Shown here: one piece after another, positions 1 to 10,013 of the stretch
Layout: the number at the start of each line of letters is the position of its first letter
Numbering within the stretch: position 1 is the stretch's first letter
Assembly: GCA_003562535.1 (NCBI GenBank)
Contig: PWUP01000245.1
Coordinates: forward strand, 1 to 32,963
Source: Gammaproteobacteria bacterium
Lineage (GTDB): Bacteria; Pseudomonadota; Gammaproteobacteria; Competibacterales; Competibacteraceae
DNA length: 32,963 bases
Reading direction: 5' to 3'
Position numbers and translations under genes: made by a program
Notes under the pieces: generated by a model
Told to the model about the DNA's origin: nothing
The model's database searches: none
The model's input: only the letters and a program-made list of their open reading frames with translations

Positions 1-192
1 GCGGTATTATTGACCTCGATGACCACGGTAGTCGGTTTGGTGCCCTTATTGTTTGAACGGTCGGTGCAGGCGCAGTTTTTAATCCCTATGGCGGTCTCCA
101 TAGTGTTTGGTTTGATTTCGGCAACGCTGTTGGTGCTGGTGGTGATACCGGCCTTATTGGCGGTCCATGAGCGCCTGGCGGAGCGTATGTAG
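1..192 (+). CDS. RND efflux transporter permease, C-terminal fragment (5' end outside window)
   Basis: Frame 1 is open from base 1 (AVLLTSMTTVVGLVPLLFERSVQAQFLIPMAVSIVFGLISATLLVLVVIPALLAV); typical last transmembrane helices of AcrB/MMPL-type RND proteins. Confidence 0.8.
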   Translation, partial: AVLLTSMTTVVGLVPLLFERSVQAQFLIPMAVSIVFGLISATLLVLVVIPALLAVHERLAERM

Positions 193-195
193 GCA

Positions 196-390
196 TCAGC
201 CCAATAGCAACAGCACAATCCCGGCTAGGATGGCCAGTCCACCCATGATGTAGGTGATAATGACCACCCAGCGGGCAAGACGTGGCGGTGTTTGCGGCAG
301 TTTACGCAGTTTGCTGCGCAATACCCCTGCTAAGGCCAAGTCGAAAATACCAAGAACGATCAAAATTAAGGCAAAAATCTGTGTGGTCAT
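196..390 (-). CDS. small two-TM membrane protein of unknown function
   Basis: ORF 196..483; the internal start MTTQIFALILIVLGIFDLALAG... (CAT at 388-390) gives a 64-aa protein with two hydrophobic segments. Confidence 0.5.
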   Translation of the reverse strand: MTTQIFALILIVLGIFDLALAGVLRSKLRKLPQTPPRLARWVVIITYIMGGLAILAGIVLLLLG

Positions 391-491
391 GAAAGTCTCA
401 TGCGATAAATTAACCGCTCTAATCATGGCCTGTTCACACAAAATTTGCAAAGTGCCGATCTGATTATTACAGTTTGTTGGCAATCATCGGA

Positions 492-523
492 TTGCAGCCT
501 GCCCTATAGAGGGCAAAATGCAA
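492..523. promoter_or_regulatory. imperfect inverted repeat upstream of glgX (TTGCA-3-TGCCCT-ATAG-AGGGCA-3-TGCAA)
   Basis: Read directly: 5-bp and 6-bp paired arms separated by a symmetric 3x3 internal loop, loop ATAG. Confidence 0.4.
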
Positions 524-530
524 CCATCAC

Positions 531-546
531 GCACTCTTTAGAGTGC
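531..546. promoter_or_regulatory. inverted repeat GCACTCT-TT-AGAGTGC immediately upstream of glgX
   Basis: Perfect 7-bp arms with 2-nt spacer, 20 nt before the glgX ATG. Confidence 0.4.
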
Positions 547-566
547 CGGAATGAGTTAACTAAACT

Positions 567-2699
567 ATGACAACAGCAACACATCCTCGTGTCTGGCCGG
601 GTTTACCTACCCCGTTAGGTGCGACCTGGGACGGTTCAGGTGTGAATTTTGCCCTGTTCTCTGCCCATGCCGAAAAAGTCGAATTATGTTTATTCGATAG
701 CGACGGGCGGCGCGAACTGGCGCGCATCCCAATGCCAGAGTACACTCACGAAATTTGGCATTGCTACTTGCCCGATGTGCAACCCGGCCAGCTTTATGGG
801 TATCGCGTGTACGGCCCGTACCAGCCGGAAGCCGGGCACCGCTTTAATCACCATAAACTGTTACTGGACCCGTATGCTAAAGCCCTGCGTGGTCAACTGC
901 GTTGGAACGATGCACTGTTTGCTTATCGGGTGGGTGATGCACTGGCTGATTTATCGTTTGATACCCGTGACAGCGCCCCATATATGCCTAAATGCCGCGT
1001 CGTTGATCCGGCCTTTACTTGGGGGCGACGACCTGACCCACGTCCTTGGCATGAAGCCATCATCTATGAGCTACATGTACGCGGTTTCACGATGAGGCAC
1101 CCGCAATTGCCGGCTGAAGATCGGGGTACATTCGCCGCCTTGAGTGCCGCTCCGGTGGTGGATTATCTGCGTGATCTCGGTATTACCGCTGACGAATTAT
1201 TGCCCGTCCATGCCTTTGTGCATGATCGTCATCTGGTTGATCGGGGTTTGCGCAATTATTGGGGTTACAACTCCATCGGATTTTTTGCGCCGCATCCTGA
1301 ATACTTGGAAACGGGTGAGTTGAATGCCTTTAAGACCTTTGTACAACATCTGCACGATGCCAATATCGAAGTGCTGTTGGATGTGGTGTACAACCATACG
1401 GCGGAAGGCAATCATCTCGGGCCGACCTTATCGTTCCGAGGCATTGACAACGACTCGTATTACTACCTGATGGACGACGCTCGGTACTACAATGACTTTA
1501 CCGGTACCGGTAATGCCTTGGAGTTACGCCATCCGCAGGTGTTGCGCATGGTGACCGACTCGCTGCGCTATTGGGTGCAGGATATGGGGGTTGACGGATT
1601 TCGTTTTGATTTAGCGACGACTTTAGCGCGGGTAGGTGGCGAATTCAGCAACCAATCGAGTTTTCTCGATGCCATTGCTCAAGACCCGGTGCTATCGGGC
1701 GTGAAATTGATCGCCGAGCCTTGGGATACCGGCATGGGCGGCTATCAGGTTGGACAATTCCCCCCTGGATGGGCGGAGTGGAATGATCAATACCGCGATA
1801 CCGTGCGCCGCTATTGGAAAGGTGATGAAAGCCAGCTCGCGGCCTTGACCTCACGGCTGTCCGGCTCAGCGGATATCTATGACCGCCGGGGTCGCCGTAC
1901 TTGGGCCAGTATTAATCTGGTAACAGCGCATGATGGTTTTACTCTCAGAGATTTAGTCAGTTATAACGACAAGCATAATACCGCCAATCAGGAAAACAAC
2001 CAGGACGGCAGCGATAATAACCACAGTTGGAATTGTGGCGTTGAAGGCCCTACGGATGATCCTGAAATCCGGACGCTGCGTTTGCAGCAAATGCGCAATT
2101 TGCTGGCTACTTTATTGCTGTCGCAGGGTGTACCCATGTTAGTAGCCGGAGACGAGTTTGGGCGCACCCAAAACGGCAATAATAACGCCTATTGTCAAGA
2201 CAATGAACTCAGTTGGTTAGACTGGAGTGTGATTGAAGGGGAAGAAGGCCAAGCCCTATTGGCCTATACGCAACGCTTAGTGGCGTTACGGCGCGACCAT
2301 ATCGTGTTTCATCGCAATCGTTTTTTTCAAGGCCAGTTAATTCCTGGCACTGGGGTCAAGGACGTCATGTGGCTGCGGCCTGACGGTGCGGAGATGGAAG
2401 AGGCCGATTGGCAAGACCCCCAAGCTAAGGCACTGGGCATGAGACTCAGCGGTGAAGCGGGTTTGATGCATTTAACCACCCGCGGTGAACAAGAGCCGGA
2501 TGATACGTTTCTGGTCTTGCTTAATGCGGCTCACGAATCCGTTCCGTTCCAGTTACCTGAAGAGGACGGGTATTGGCGGGTATTGATCAATACGGCGGAG
2601 ATTACCACTAAGGAAGCACCGGCTGAGCCAATGGTGACTTTAGTCCCCCGTTCCTTACAGGTGTTGATACGCGTGCCAACGGAGGATGAGCATCCATGA
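567..2699 (+). CDS. glgX: glycogen debranching enzyme GlgX
   Basis: 710 aa GH13; ELLPVHAFVHDRHLVDRGLRNYWGYNSIGFFAP, GVDGFRFDLATTLAR, INLVTAHDGFTLRDLVSYNDKHN are typical of GlgX. Confidence 0.95.
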   Translation: MTTATHPRVWPGLPTPLGATWDGSGVNFALFSAHAEKVELCLFDSDGRRELARIPMPEYTHEIWHCYLPDVQPGQLYGYRVYGPYQPEAGHRFNHHKLLLDPYAKALRGQLRWNDALFAYRVGDALADLSFDTRDSAPYMPKCRVVDPAFTWGRRPDPRPWHEAIIYELHVRGFTMRHPQLPAEDRGTFAALSAAPVVDYLRDLGITADELLPVHAFVHDRHLVDRGLRNYWGYNSIGFFAPHPEYLETGELNAFKTFVQHLHDANIEVLLDVVYNHTAEGNHLGPTLSFRGIDNDSYYYLMDDARYYNDFTGTGNALELRHPQVLRMVTDSLRYWVQDMGVDGFRFDLATTLARVGGEFSNQSSFLDAIAQDPVLSGVKLIAEPWDTGMGGYQVGQFPPGWAEWNDQYRDTVRRYWKGDESQLAALTSRLSGSADIYDRRGRRTWASINLVTAHDGFTLRDLVSYNDKHNTANQENNQDGSDNNHSWNCGVEGPTDDPEIRTLRLQQMRNLLATLLLSQGVPMLVAGDEFGRTQNGNNNAYCQDNELSWLDWSVIEGEEGQALLAYTQRLVALRRDHIVFHRNRFFQGQLIPGTGVKDVMWLRPDGAEMEEADWQDPQAKALGMRLSGEAGLMHLTTRGEQEPDDTFLVLLNAAHESVPFQLPEEDGYWRVLINTAEITTKEAPAEPMVTLVPRSLQVLIRVPTEDEHP

Positions 2700-4513
2700 G
2701 TGATTACCCCATGCCTTTTGGCGCCACCCTAGACGATCAGGGCACACGCTTTCGTCTGTGGGCGCCAGGTGCGCGTCAAGTGCACCTGTGTTTAGAAACG
2801 ACTGAACTGGCTATGACCGCTGTCGGCGACGGCTGGTTTGAACGGCAGGTGGCTGAAGCCGGTGCTGGAACCCATTATCACTATCGCATTGACGCCGGGC
2901 AGGCGGTACCTGACCCAGCCGCCCGCTATCAGCCAGGTGAGGTGCACGGTTCCAGTGTGGTGGTTGATCCTTCAAGCTATGTTTGGCAACAGCATGACTG
3001 GCGTGGGCGACCTTGGCAGGAGACCGTGCTCTACGAGCTGCATGTCGGCAGCTTCACCCCCCAAGGCACCTATGCCGGGGTGAGTGAGCGCTTAGACGAG
3101 CTGGTGGACTTAGGCATTACCGCCATAGAACTCATGCCACTGGCGGCGTTTTCCGGCCAGCGCAACTGGGGCTATGATGGGGTGTTGCCGTTTGCCCCTG
3201 CGGCCTGCTACGGCACCCCCGATGAACTAAAACACCTGATTGATACGGCTCATAGCAAGGGCTTACAGGTGTTTCTGGATGTGGTCTATAACCACTTTGG
3301 TCCCGACGGCAATTATCTGCATGTCTATGCTCCGAGTTTTTTCACTGAGCGAGTGCATACCCCGTGGGGCGTCGCCATTGACTTCGCTCGGCCCGAAGTG
3401 CGCGAGTTCTTTATTCACAACGCACTGTATTGGCTTCAAGAATACCGTTTCGATGGTTTGCGCCTCGATGCCGTGCATGCCATTTTTGACGATTCCCAAC
3501 CCCATATTCTCACTGAACTGGCCGAACGAGTACGCCAGACCTGTGATGCGGATCGTCACATACATTTAGTGCTGGAAAACGATGCGAATCAAGCCCACTA
3601 TCTGGATCGACGGGCGGACAGCACCGTTCCTCACTACACCGCACAGTGGAATGACGACATCCACCACGCCCTGCATGTATTGGCGACCGGGGAAAGCGCT
3701 GGCTATTACGCCGATTATGCCAATCGACCGCAGGCGCATTTGGCTCGTTGTTTGACCGCAGGATTTGCCTATCAGGGTGAACCCTCGGTGCATCGTGACG
3801 GTGAATTGCGCGGTCAACCCAGCGCTCATTTGCCCGCGACCGCGTTCGTGAATTTTATCCAAAATCATGATCAGATCGGCAACCGGGCTTTTGGCGAGCG
3901 CTTGACCCATCAGGTGCAACCGGCAGCGGTCAAAGCCTTGGCCGCTGTGACCTTGCTGGCTCCCGGTATTCCTCTGCTGTTCATGGGTGAAGAATGGGCG
4001 GCATCCACGCCATTTTTGTTTTTCTGCGATTTTCATGATGAACTGGCCGATGCCGTGCGTGATGGCCGTCGCCGCGAGTTTGCGCGCTTTCCTGAATTCC
4101 AAGACCCCGCCACCCGTGAGCGTATCCCCGATCCCAATGCTGAGCACACCTTTCGTCAGTCGGTATTAAATTGGGCGGAACGTCAGCAGTCTCCCCATGC
4201 TGAGTTTCTGGCTCATTATCGAGAGCTGCTGCATTTACGCCAGCGTGAGATCGTACCGCGTCTAGCGCATATGCCGGGTCATGCGGGGACGATTCATGCT
4301 TTTGCTGGGGCGCTGTGGGTAAGCTGGGTTTTGGGTGATGGCAGTACCCTGCACTTGATTGCCCGCTGCGATGCCGATGAGCATGAACACGCCGCATTAC
4401 AAGCACCAGGGCGTTTGCTGTATGCGACAGATGCCAACGGCTTACAGCATCTGTCTCAGGGCCAACTCCGGCCTTGGAATGTGCTATGGCTTTTAGAAGA
4501 ACGGGTGGTTTAA
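2696..4513 (+). CDS. treZ: malto-oligosyltrehalose trehalohydrolase
   Basis: 605 aa GH13; ELHVGSFTPQGTYAGVSERL, LDVVYNHFGPDGNYL, FDGLRLDAVHAI, FIQNHDQIGNRAFGERL; ATGA overlap with glgX. Confidence 0.92.
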   Translation: MSDYPMPFGATLDDQGTRFRLWAPGARQVHLCLETTELAMTAVGDGWFERQVAEAGAGTHYHYRIDAGQAVPDPAARYQPGEVHGSSVVVDPSSYVWQQHDWRGRPWQETVLYELHVGSFTPQGTYAGVSERLDELVDLGITAIELMPLAAFSGQRNWGYDGVLPFAPAACYGTPDELKHLIDTAHSKGLQVFLDVVYNHFGPDGNYLHVYAPSFFTERVHTPWGVAIDFARPEVREFFIHNALYWLQEYRFDGLRLDAVHAIFDDSQPHILTELAERVRQTCDADRHIHLVLENDANQAHYLDRRADSTVPHYTAQWNDDIHHALHVLATGESAGYYADYANRPQAHLARCLTAGFAYQGEPSVHRDGELRGQPSAHLPATAFVNFIQNHDQIGNRAFGERLTHQVQPAAVKALAAVTLLAPGIPLLFMGEEWAASTPFLFFCDFHDELADAVRDGRRREFARFPEFQDPATRERIPDPNAEHTFRQSVLNWAERQQSPHAEFLAHYRELLHLRQREIVPRLAHMPGHAGTIHAFAGALWVSWVLGDGSTLHLIARCDADEHEHAALQAPGRLLYATDANGLQHLSQGQLRPWNVLWLLEERVV

Positions 4514-5380
4514 GTGCCGATTAACGTGATGAGCGCCATTGATCCGCTACGCCAACAAGTGGCTCAATGGCGGCAGCAAGGTGAGCGTATTGCATTAGTG
4601 CCCACTATGGGTAATTTACATGCGGGTCATCTGGCATTGGTCGAGCAGGCTCGGCAACTGGCTCCCAAAGTGATTGCCAGCTTGTTCGTCAATCCCACCC
4701 AGTTTGGCCCCCATGAAGATTTCAGCGCCTATCCCCGTACCTTGGCGGCAGACCAAGCCAAACTGGCGACTGCGGGCTGTGATCTGTTGTTCGCCCCCTC
4801 ACTGACTAGTGTTTATCCGCAGGGTGCCGAGCATACCACTCGGGTTGAAGTCCCGGGCTTATCCGATATCCTCTGCGGAGCGTGTCGTCCGGGGCATTTT
4901 GCGGGGGTGGCTCAAGTGGTGTGCAAACTATTCAATATGGTGCAACCCGACATTGCCGTGTTTGGCGAAAAAGACCGCCAGCAATTATTAGTCATTCAAC
5001 GCATGGTGGCTGATTTAAACATGCCGATTACTGTGGTGGGCTCGCCTACGGTGCGTGAAGCTGATGGTTTAGCCATGAGTTCTCGCAATGCGTATTTAGA
5101 TACCGAGCAGCGGCGTTTGGCCCCGCAGCTCTATCACACATTATGCACAGTCAAGGCCAAGCTGATCAGCGGTGAACCGGATTATCCCGCCATGGAACAC
5201 ACCGCAGTCCAACAGCTTGCCGCAATGGGGTTTCGGCCAGACTATGTGCGCATTGTCCGCGCCCAAGACTATGCCGACCCCACCCCCAGCGATACCGCGC
5301 TGGTGATTGTGGCCGCCGCTTGGCTAGGCCGAGCGCGCTTGATTGATAATATTGCAATTACAATGCCTTTGCGTGGCTGA
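4514..5380 (+). CDS. panC: pantothenate synthetase (GTG start abutting the treZ stop)
   Basis: IALVPTMGNLHAGHLALV, SLFVNPTQFGPHEDFSAYPRT, VFGEKDRQQL, MSSRNAYL motifs of PanC. Confidence 0.95.
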   Translation: MPINVMSAIDPLRQQVAQWRQQGERIALVPTMGNLHAGHLALVEQARQLAPKVIASLFVNPTQFGPHEDFSAYPRTLAADQAKLATAGCDLLFAPSLTSVYPQGAEHTTRVEVPGLSDILCGACRPGHFAGVAQVVCKLFNMVQPDIAVFGEKDRQQLLVIQRMVADLNMPITVVGSPTVREADGLAMSSRNAYLDTEQRRLAPQLYHTLCTVKAKLISGEPDYPAMEHTAVQQLAAMGFRPDYVRIVRAQDYADPTPSDTALVIVAAAWLGRARLIDNIAITMPLRG

Positions 5381-5464
5381 ATTCAGGATTACCCACCCCA
5401 CTTGTCGGCTGCCTGCCTATCCGTCTATAGTTAACCTTCCCACAACCACGGACTTCAGCACCCA

Positions 5465-6421
5465 ATGAACACTTCCCCTACTCAGCGTCATGTTGGCGTT
5501 GAAATTGAATTCGCTGGCTTGCCGGTACACCAAGTCGCTGAACACATCGTCAGTGTGTTGGGTGGTACCCTGAACGTGCATACTGACTATGAAATCCAAG
5601 TGTGTGCTACCGCACTGGGTGACTGCACTGTCGAGGTGGATTTCGCCCTGCTCAAGCGCCTTGGTCAGGCACGCGCTGAGGCTGAACAAGACGTGGGGCT
5701 GATTGAGCAGTGGTCCGAGGACATGCTGGCGGCAGTAGCGCGCCAACTGACCCCTTGTGAAATTGTCACCGCCCCTATTCAATTTGCTCAGATCGTTGAA
5801 CTGGAGCCACTGATGCAGGCGTTACGCCAAGCGGGCGCCCAGGGCACAGACGATGCGTTAGTGTATGCCTTCGGCGTACACTTTAACCCCGAGGTCACTG
5901 GGCTAGAAGTAGCCGATATTTTGCCCACCATGCAAGCGTTTGCTTTGCTGCATGATTGGTTGCTGGTGCGTATGCAGGTTGACTGGGTGCGCCGTCTCGC
6001 GCCATTTATTCGCCCGTGGCCTGACGAATATGTCGCGCGTATTCTGGCGGCGGACTATCAGCCGGATATCACGACGCTGATTGATGATTATCTGGCGCAT
6101 AATGCGACCCGCAATCGTGCGCTGGATTTATTGCCACTGTTTGCGCATATTGACGCTGAACGGGTTAATGCCGCCGTTGGTGATGATCAAACCAAACCCC
6201 GTCCAACGTATCATTACCGGTTGGCGAATTGTCGCATTGGCGACCCTGAGTGGCGGCTCAGTGCTGAGTGGCAACCCTGGTTGCTGATTGAATCGCTGGC
6301 TCAAGATACGGCTAAACGAGCGGCCATGAGTGAGGCGTATTGCCAAGTACTGGGACAAATGACCGGGGATTTATTTGCCGATTGGCCGGGTCAGGTTCAG
6401 CAGTGGATGGATCGCTCTTAA
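5465..6421 (+). CDS. amidoligase-family enzyme
   Basis: 318 aa; N-terminal RHVGVEIEFAGLP...TDYEIQV...VEVDF resembles the glutamine-synthetase-like fold amidoligase family (Amidoligase_2). Confidence 0.72.
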   Translation: MNTSPTQRHVGVEIEFAGLPVHQVAEHIVSVLGGTLNVHTDYEIQVCATALGDCTVEVDFALLKRLGQARAEAEQDVGLIEQWSEDMLAAVARQLTPCEIVTAPIQFAQIVELEPLMQALRQAGAQGTDDALVYAFGVHFNPEVTGLEVADILPTMQAFALLHDWLLVRMQVDWVRRLAPFIRPWPDEYVARILAADYQPDITTLIDDYLAHNATRNRALDLLPLFAHIDAERVNAAVGDDQTKPRPTYHYRLANCRIGDPEWRLSAEWQPWLLIESLAQDTAKRAAMSEAYCQVLGQMTGDLFADWPGQVQQWMDRS

Positions 6422-6422
6422 T

Positions 6423-7769
6423 TTATTTGCCAATACAAAATGAACTGAAAATCCGTCCTAGCAAATCATCGGCGGTAAACGTCCCGGTAATTTCACCGAA
6501 ACACTGATGGGCTAAACGCAGCTCTTCGGCCACCAGTTCGCTGGCCTGCAGAATATCAAGCTGCTGTTGAGCCGCCTGCAGATGGTGGCCGCCGCGCTCT
6601 AGGGCATCGAGATGGCGCCGCCGCGCGCTGAACAAACCTTCGCCGCCGCCGGTATAGCCCATACAGTGCTTGAGATGCTCCCGCAAAGCGTCGATCCCGG
6701 CGGCTGTTTTCGCACTGACGCGGATCTCCGTTCCCCACTCGCCTTGTGCCTCACCCGGAGTGAGCTCGGTTAAATCGATTTTATTGCGCACCACGGTTAA
6801 CGGTAAAGAATCTGGTAAGCGCTGGCGAATCGCTTCCTCAGCAGCCCCCAAGCCCTCGACGGCATCAAGCACTACTACTACCCGATCCGCTGCGGCAATT
6901 TCTCGCCAAGCTCGGCGGATGCCTTCCTGCTCGACCGGATCATCGCTGTCGCGCAAACCGGCGGTATCAAGCACATGCAGTGGCATACCATCGAGTTGAA
7001 TCCGCTCGCGCAATACATCACGGGTTGTACCGGCGATGGCGGTGACAATGGCGCTGTCTTGCCCAGACAATTGATTGAGTAAACTCGATTTACCCGCATT
7101 CGGTCGCCCAGCAATAACCACCGTCATGCCATCGCGTAACAGCCGACCTTGACCCGCATCGCGGCATAGCTCAAACCACTGCTGGTGTAATTCCGCTAAG
7201 CGCTGGCTCACTTGGCCGTCACTGAGAAAATCAATAGCTTCCTCAGCGAAATCGATGGTGGCCTCAATATACATACGCAGCTCAATCAGTCCCTCGACTA
7301 AGGCATCCACCCGCCGCGAAAACACTCCACTGAGAGACACCATAGCCGCACGCACGGCCTGTGCCGTACCGGCCTCAATTAAATCAGCGACTGCTTCAGC
7401 GCGGGCTAAATCCAGTTTACCGTTGAGAAATGCTCGTTCAGTAAATTCACCCGGACGCGCCAGCCGCGCCCCCAGCGCCAGTACCCGCTGCAAGAGCAGA
7501 TCAAGGACGACCGGCCCCCCATGCCCGTGCAGCTCCAGTACCTCTTCGCCGGTATAGGAATGTGGGGCAGGAAAATACAGCACCAAGCCTTCGTCAATCG
7601 GCTCACCGTCATCGGCCAGAAAACGCTGCAACAGCGCTCGGCGTGGGACGGGCAACTGCCCTAGAAACTGCTTGGCAATGGCAGGAACCGCCTCGCCGGA
7701 TAGACGGACAATGCCGACACCGCCCACCCCTGGTGGGGTGGCGATGGCGGCAATGGTGTCACGGCTCAC
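6423..7769 (-). CDS. mnmE: tRNA modification GTPase MnmE (TrmE)
   Basis: IAAIATPPGVGGVGIVRLSG, GRPNAGKSSLLN, GTTRDV, DTAGLR, NKID and the C-terminal FCIGK. Confidence 0.97.
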   Translation of the reverse strand: MSRDTIAAIATPPGVGGVGIVRLSGEAVPAIAKQFLGQLPVPRRALLQRFLADDGEPIDEGLVLYFPAPHSYTGEEVLELHGHGGPVVLDLLLQRVLALGARLARPGEFTERAFLNGKLDLARAEAVADLIEAGTAQAVRAAMVSLSGVFSRRVDALVEGLIELRMYIEATIDFAEEAIDFLSDGQVSQRLAELHQQWFELCRDAGQGRLLRDGMTVVIAGRPNAGKSSLLNQLSGQDSAIVTAIAGTTRDVLRERIQLDGMPLHVLDTAGLRDSDDPVEQEGIRRAWREIAAADRVVVVLDAVEGLGAAEEAIRQRLPDSLPLTVVRNKIDLTELTPGEAQGEWGTEIRVSAKTAAGIDALREHLKHCMGYTGGGEGLFSARRRHLDALERGGHHLQAAQQQLDILQASELVAEELRLAHQCFGEITGTFTADDLLGRIFSSFCIGK

Positions 7770-9430
7770 GTTTTAGCAGCCGCCGCCGCCTCAACGCGCT
7801 TGGTAATCACATACTGCTGGGCGATGGACAAGACATTGTTGACTACCCAGTACAGTACCAAACCGGCAGGGAACCAGAGGAAGAAGATGGTGAACACAAA
7901 CGGCAGTGCCATCATCACCTTGGCTTGCAGGGGATCGGGGGGCGGTGGATTGAGTTTCATCTGAATGAACATGGAAGCCCCCATGATCAGCGGCAGAATG
8001 AAATAGGGATCGCGGGTGGACAAATCTTGAATCCACAGTATCCACGGCGCATGACGCAATTCCACGCTTTCCAACAACATCCAGTACAAAGCGATGAACA
8101 CGGGAATTTGCACCAGAATGGGTAAGCAGCCGCCTAAAGGATTAATTTTTTCCTTTTTATACAGTTCCATCATGGCCTGATTCAGCTTTTGCTTATCGTC
8201 TCCATAGCGTTCTTTAATTTGCTGAAGCTTAGGAGCGACTTTACGCATATTGGCCATAGAGCGGTAACTGGTCTCCGACAACTTATAGAACACCAGTTTG
8301 ATCAAAATGGTCAGAATCACAATCGACCAGCCCCAATTACCGACAAATGCATAAATTTTGTTCAATAACCAAAACAGCGGCTCGGCAATAAACCATAACC
8401 ACCCGTAGTCCACGGTACGAGACAGATACGGCGCTAAGGGTTCGAGCCGTTCTTGGATTTTCGGACCGACGTATAAACGACTGGAGAAGGTGGTCGATTC
8501 ACCAGGGGCAGCGGTCTGTTGTTCTAAACTCAGCATGCCCAGTACATAGCGCTCAGCACTCAGCGCCTGGGTGTAAAAATTATTAATCTCGTCTTGTTCG
8601 GGTATCCAAGCACCGAGGAAGTAGTGCTGAATCATCGCCACCCAGCCGCCGATGGACTGGGTGTCGAGATCCCGATCCGACATATTGCTGAAGCTGATTT
8701 TGTCGTAGTTTTTGTCAGGCGTGGAAATCACCCCTCCAGTGTAGGTGTAAACACCAAACTGGCGACCGCCCGGTGGTGGACGCCGCTGTAACTGGCGATA
8801 TTGCGTACCCCGCCACAGCGCTTCACTGGCGTTATCGACGCGGTGATCGACATCAATCACAAAACTATCGCGATAAAAGGTATAGATTTTAGTGACGGTG
8901 ATACCGGATTCATCCACCCAAGACATCGGCACTTCGAGCTTATCCTCTCCGGGCTGGAGCTCAAACTCGGTTTGTTCGGCTTGAAACAACTGGTGGTGAT
9001 CCGGAGCCGCGCCTTCGGAGGCAAGGAGACCCGACTGGGCGATAAACATGCGCCCACCACGATCCTCCATCAATGGGAAGGGACGATCAGGATCATCCTG
9101 TGACAAGGGGTAATTCAGCAGTTCTACGCGAACCAGCGTACCGCCTTGCAAGTCAATTTCAGCGTTGAACTGATCGGTCGTGACGCGAATACGCTGAGTG
9201 TCGGATTCAGCGGCGAGCGGCTCACGCACTTCCGGCCGAGTTAAGGTATCGAGGCCCTCCGCCAAACGCGGTACGCCCTCCGCATCAATACCCGGCTCGG
9301 TGGGTTGATCAGTTTGTTCAGCAACGGGCACAGGAGTGCGTTGCGGCATTTGTTCCTGCATCCAGGCATTCCAGATGAGGAACAGAATAAATACGAGAGC
9401 AATAATAAGAAAAAGTCTTTGATTATCCAT
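7766..9430 (-). CDS. yidC: membrane protein insertase YidC
   Basis: 554 aa; N-terminal TM ([23 protein letters not shown]), periplasmic domain, C-terminal insertase core (MANMRKVAPKLQQIKERYGDDKQKLNQAMMELYKKEKINPLGGCLPILVQIPVFIALYWML). Confidence 0.97.
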   Translation of the reverse strand: MDNQRLFLIIALVFILFLIWNAWMQEQMPQRTPVPVAEQTDQPTEPGIDAEGVPRLAEGLDTLTRPEVREPLAAESDTQRIRVTTDQFNAEIDLQGGTLVRVELLNYPLSQDDPDRPFPLMEDRGGRMFIAQSGLLASEGAAPDHHQLFQAEQTEFELQPGEDKLEVPMSWVDESGITVTKIYTFYRDSFVIDVDHRVDNASEALWRGTQYRQLQRRPPPGGRQFGVYTYTGGVISTPDKNYDKISFSNMSDRDLDTQSIGGWVAMIQHYFLGAWIPEQDEINNFYTQALSAERYVLGMLSLEQQTAAPGESTTFSSRLYVGPKIQERLEPLAPYLSRTVDYGWLWFIAEPLFWLLNKIYAFVGNWGWSIVILTILIKLVFYKLSETSYRSMANMRKVAPKLQQIKERYGDDKQKLNQAMMELYKKEKINPLGGCLPILVQIPVFIALYWMLLESVELRHAPWILWIQDLSTRDPYFILPLIMGASMFIQMKLNPPPPDPLQAKVMMALPFVFTIFFLWFPAGLVLYWVVNNVLSIAQQYVITKRVEAAAAAKT

Positions 9431-9660
9431 TAACGCAGGTTCTGCTTGGCTTCAGGGACCGGGTCAACTCCCCCAGGATGCCAGGGGTGACAGCGAAGTA
9501 GACGTTTACCGGCTAACCACATACCTTTCAGCGCACCGAATCGTTCGATCGCTTCTATGGCATATTGGGAACAGCTCGGATAAAACCGACAATGATGACC
9601 TAGCCACGGACTAAACAGTAAGCGGTAGAGTCGGATCAAGGTCATCAGGATGATACGCAT
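9430..9660 (-). CDS. yidD: membrane protein insertion efficiency factor YidD
   Basis: [62 protein letters not shown]. Confidence 0.96.
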   Translation of the reverse strand: MRIILMTLIRLYRLLFSPWLGHHCRFYPSCSQYAIEAIERFGALKGMWLAGKRLLRCHPWHPGGVDPVPEAKQNLR

Positions 9661-9662
9661 CG

Positions 9663-10004
9663 TTAGGCTACGGCTTGCCAGTGCCGCGTTAGCGACGCGA
9701 ATAACTCATGATTAGCGCGATCGGTGAGCGCGGGTTTGCCAATAACGACAATATCCAGACCCACGAGTGCGCACTGTTGATGGCGAAAGCTTTCTCGGAT
9801 CAATCGTTTGATCCGGTTACGCACCACGGCAGAGCGGGCGCAACGGCGCGAAATCGCTAACCCCAAACGGGCTTGGAGTAAGTGGTTGTCGCGGCACAGC
9901 ACGGTAAAATAACCATCCGTTGATTTTCTCGCCTGTTTAAAAACGGACACGAAGTCCGCCTTAGTGTGCAAACGTGCTTGCCGAGGAAAACTTTGGGTGT
10001 CCAC
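9663..10004 (-). CDS. rnpA: ribonuclease P protein component (GTG start)
   Basis: [32 protein letters not shown], RnpA signature; position between yidD and rpmH. Confidence 0.94.
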   Translation of the reverse strand: MDTQSFPRQARLHTKADFVSVFKQARKSTDGYFTVLCRDNHLLQARLGLAISRRCARSAVVRNRIKRLIRESFRHQQCALVGLDIVVIGKPALTDRANHELFASLTRHWQAVA

Positions 10005-10013
10005 GCATTAGGC

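Noticed and set aside
3566-4406. Minus-strand ORFs (193 aa and 141 aa) opposite treZ
   Set aside because: Shadow ORFs within a strongly supported GH13 gene; no domain signature.
7562-8125. 187-aa plus-strand ORF opposite the mnmE/yidC junction
   Set aside because: Antisense to two well-supported overlapping genes; low-complexity His/Gln/Arg-rich translation.
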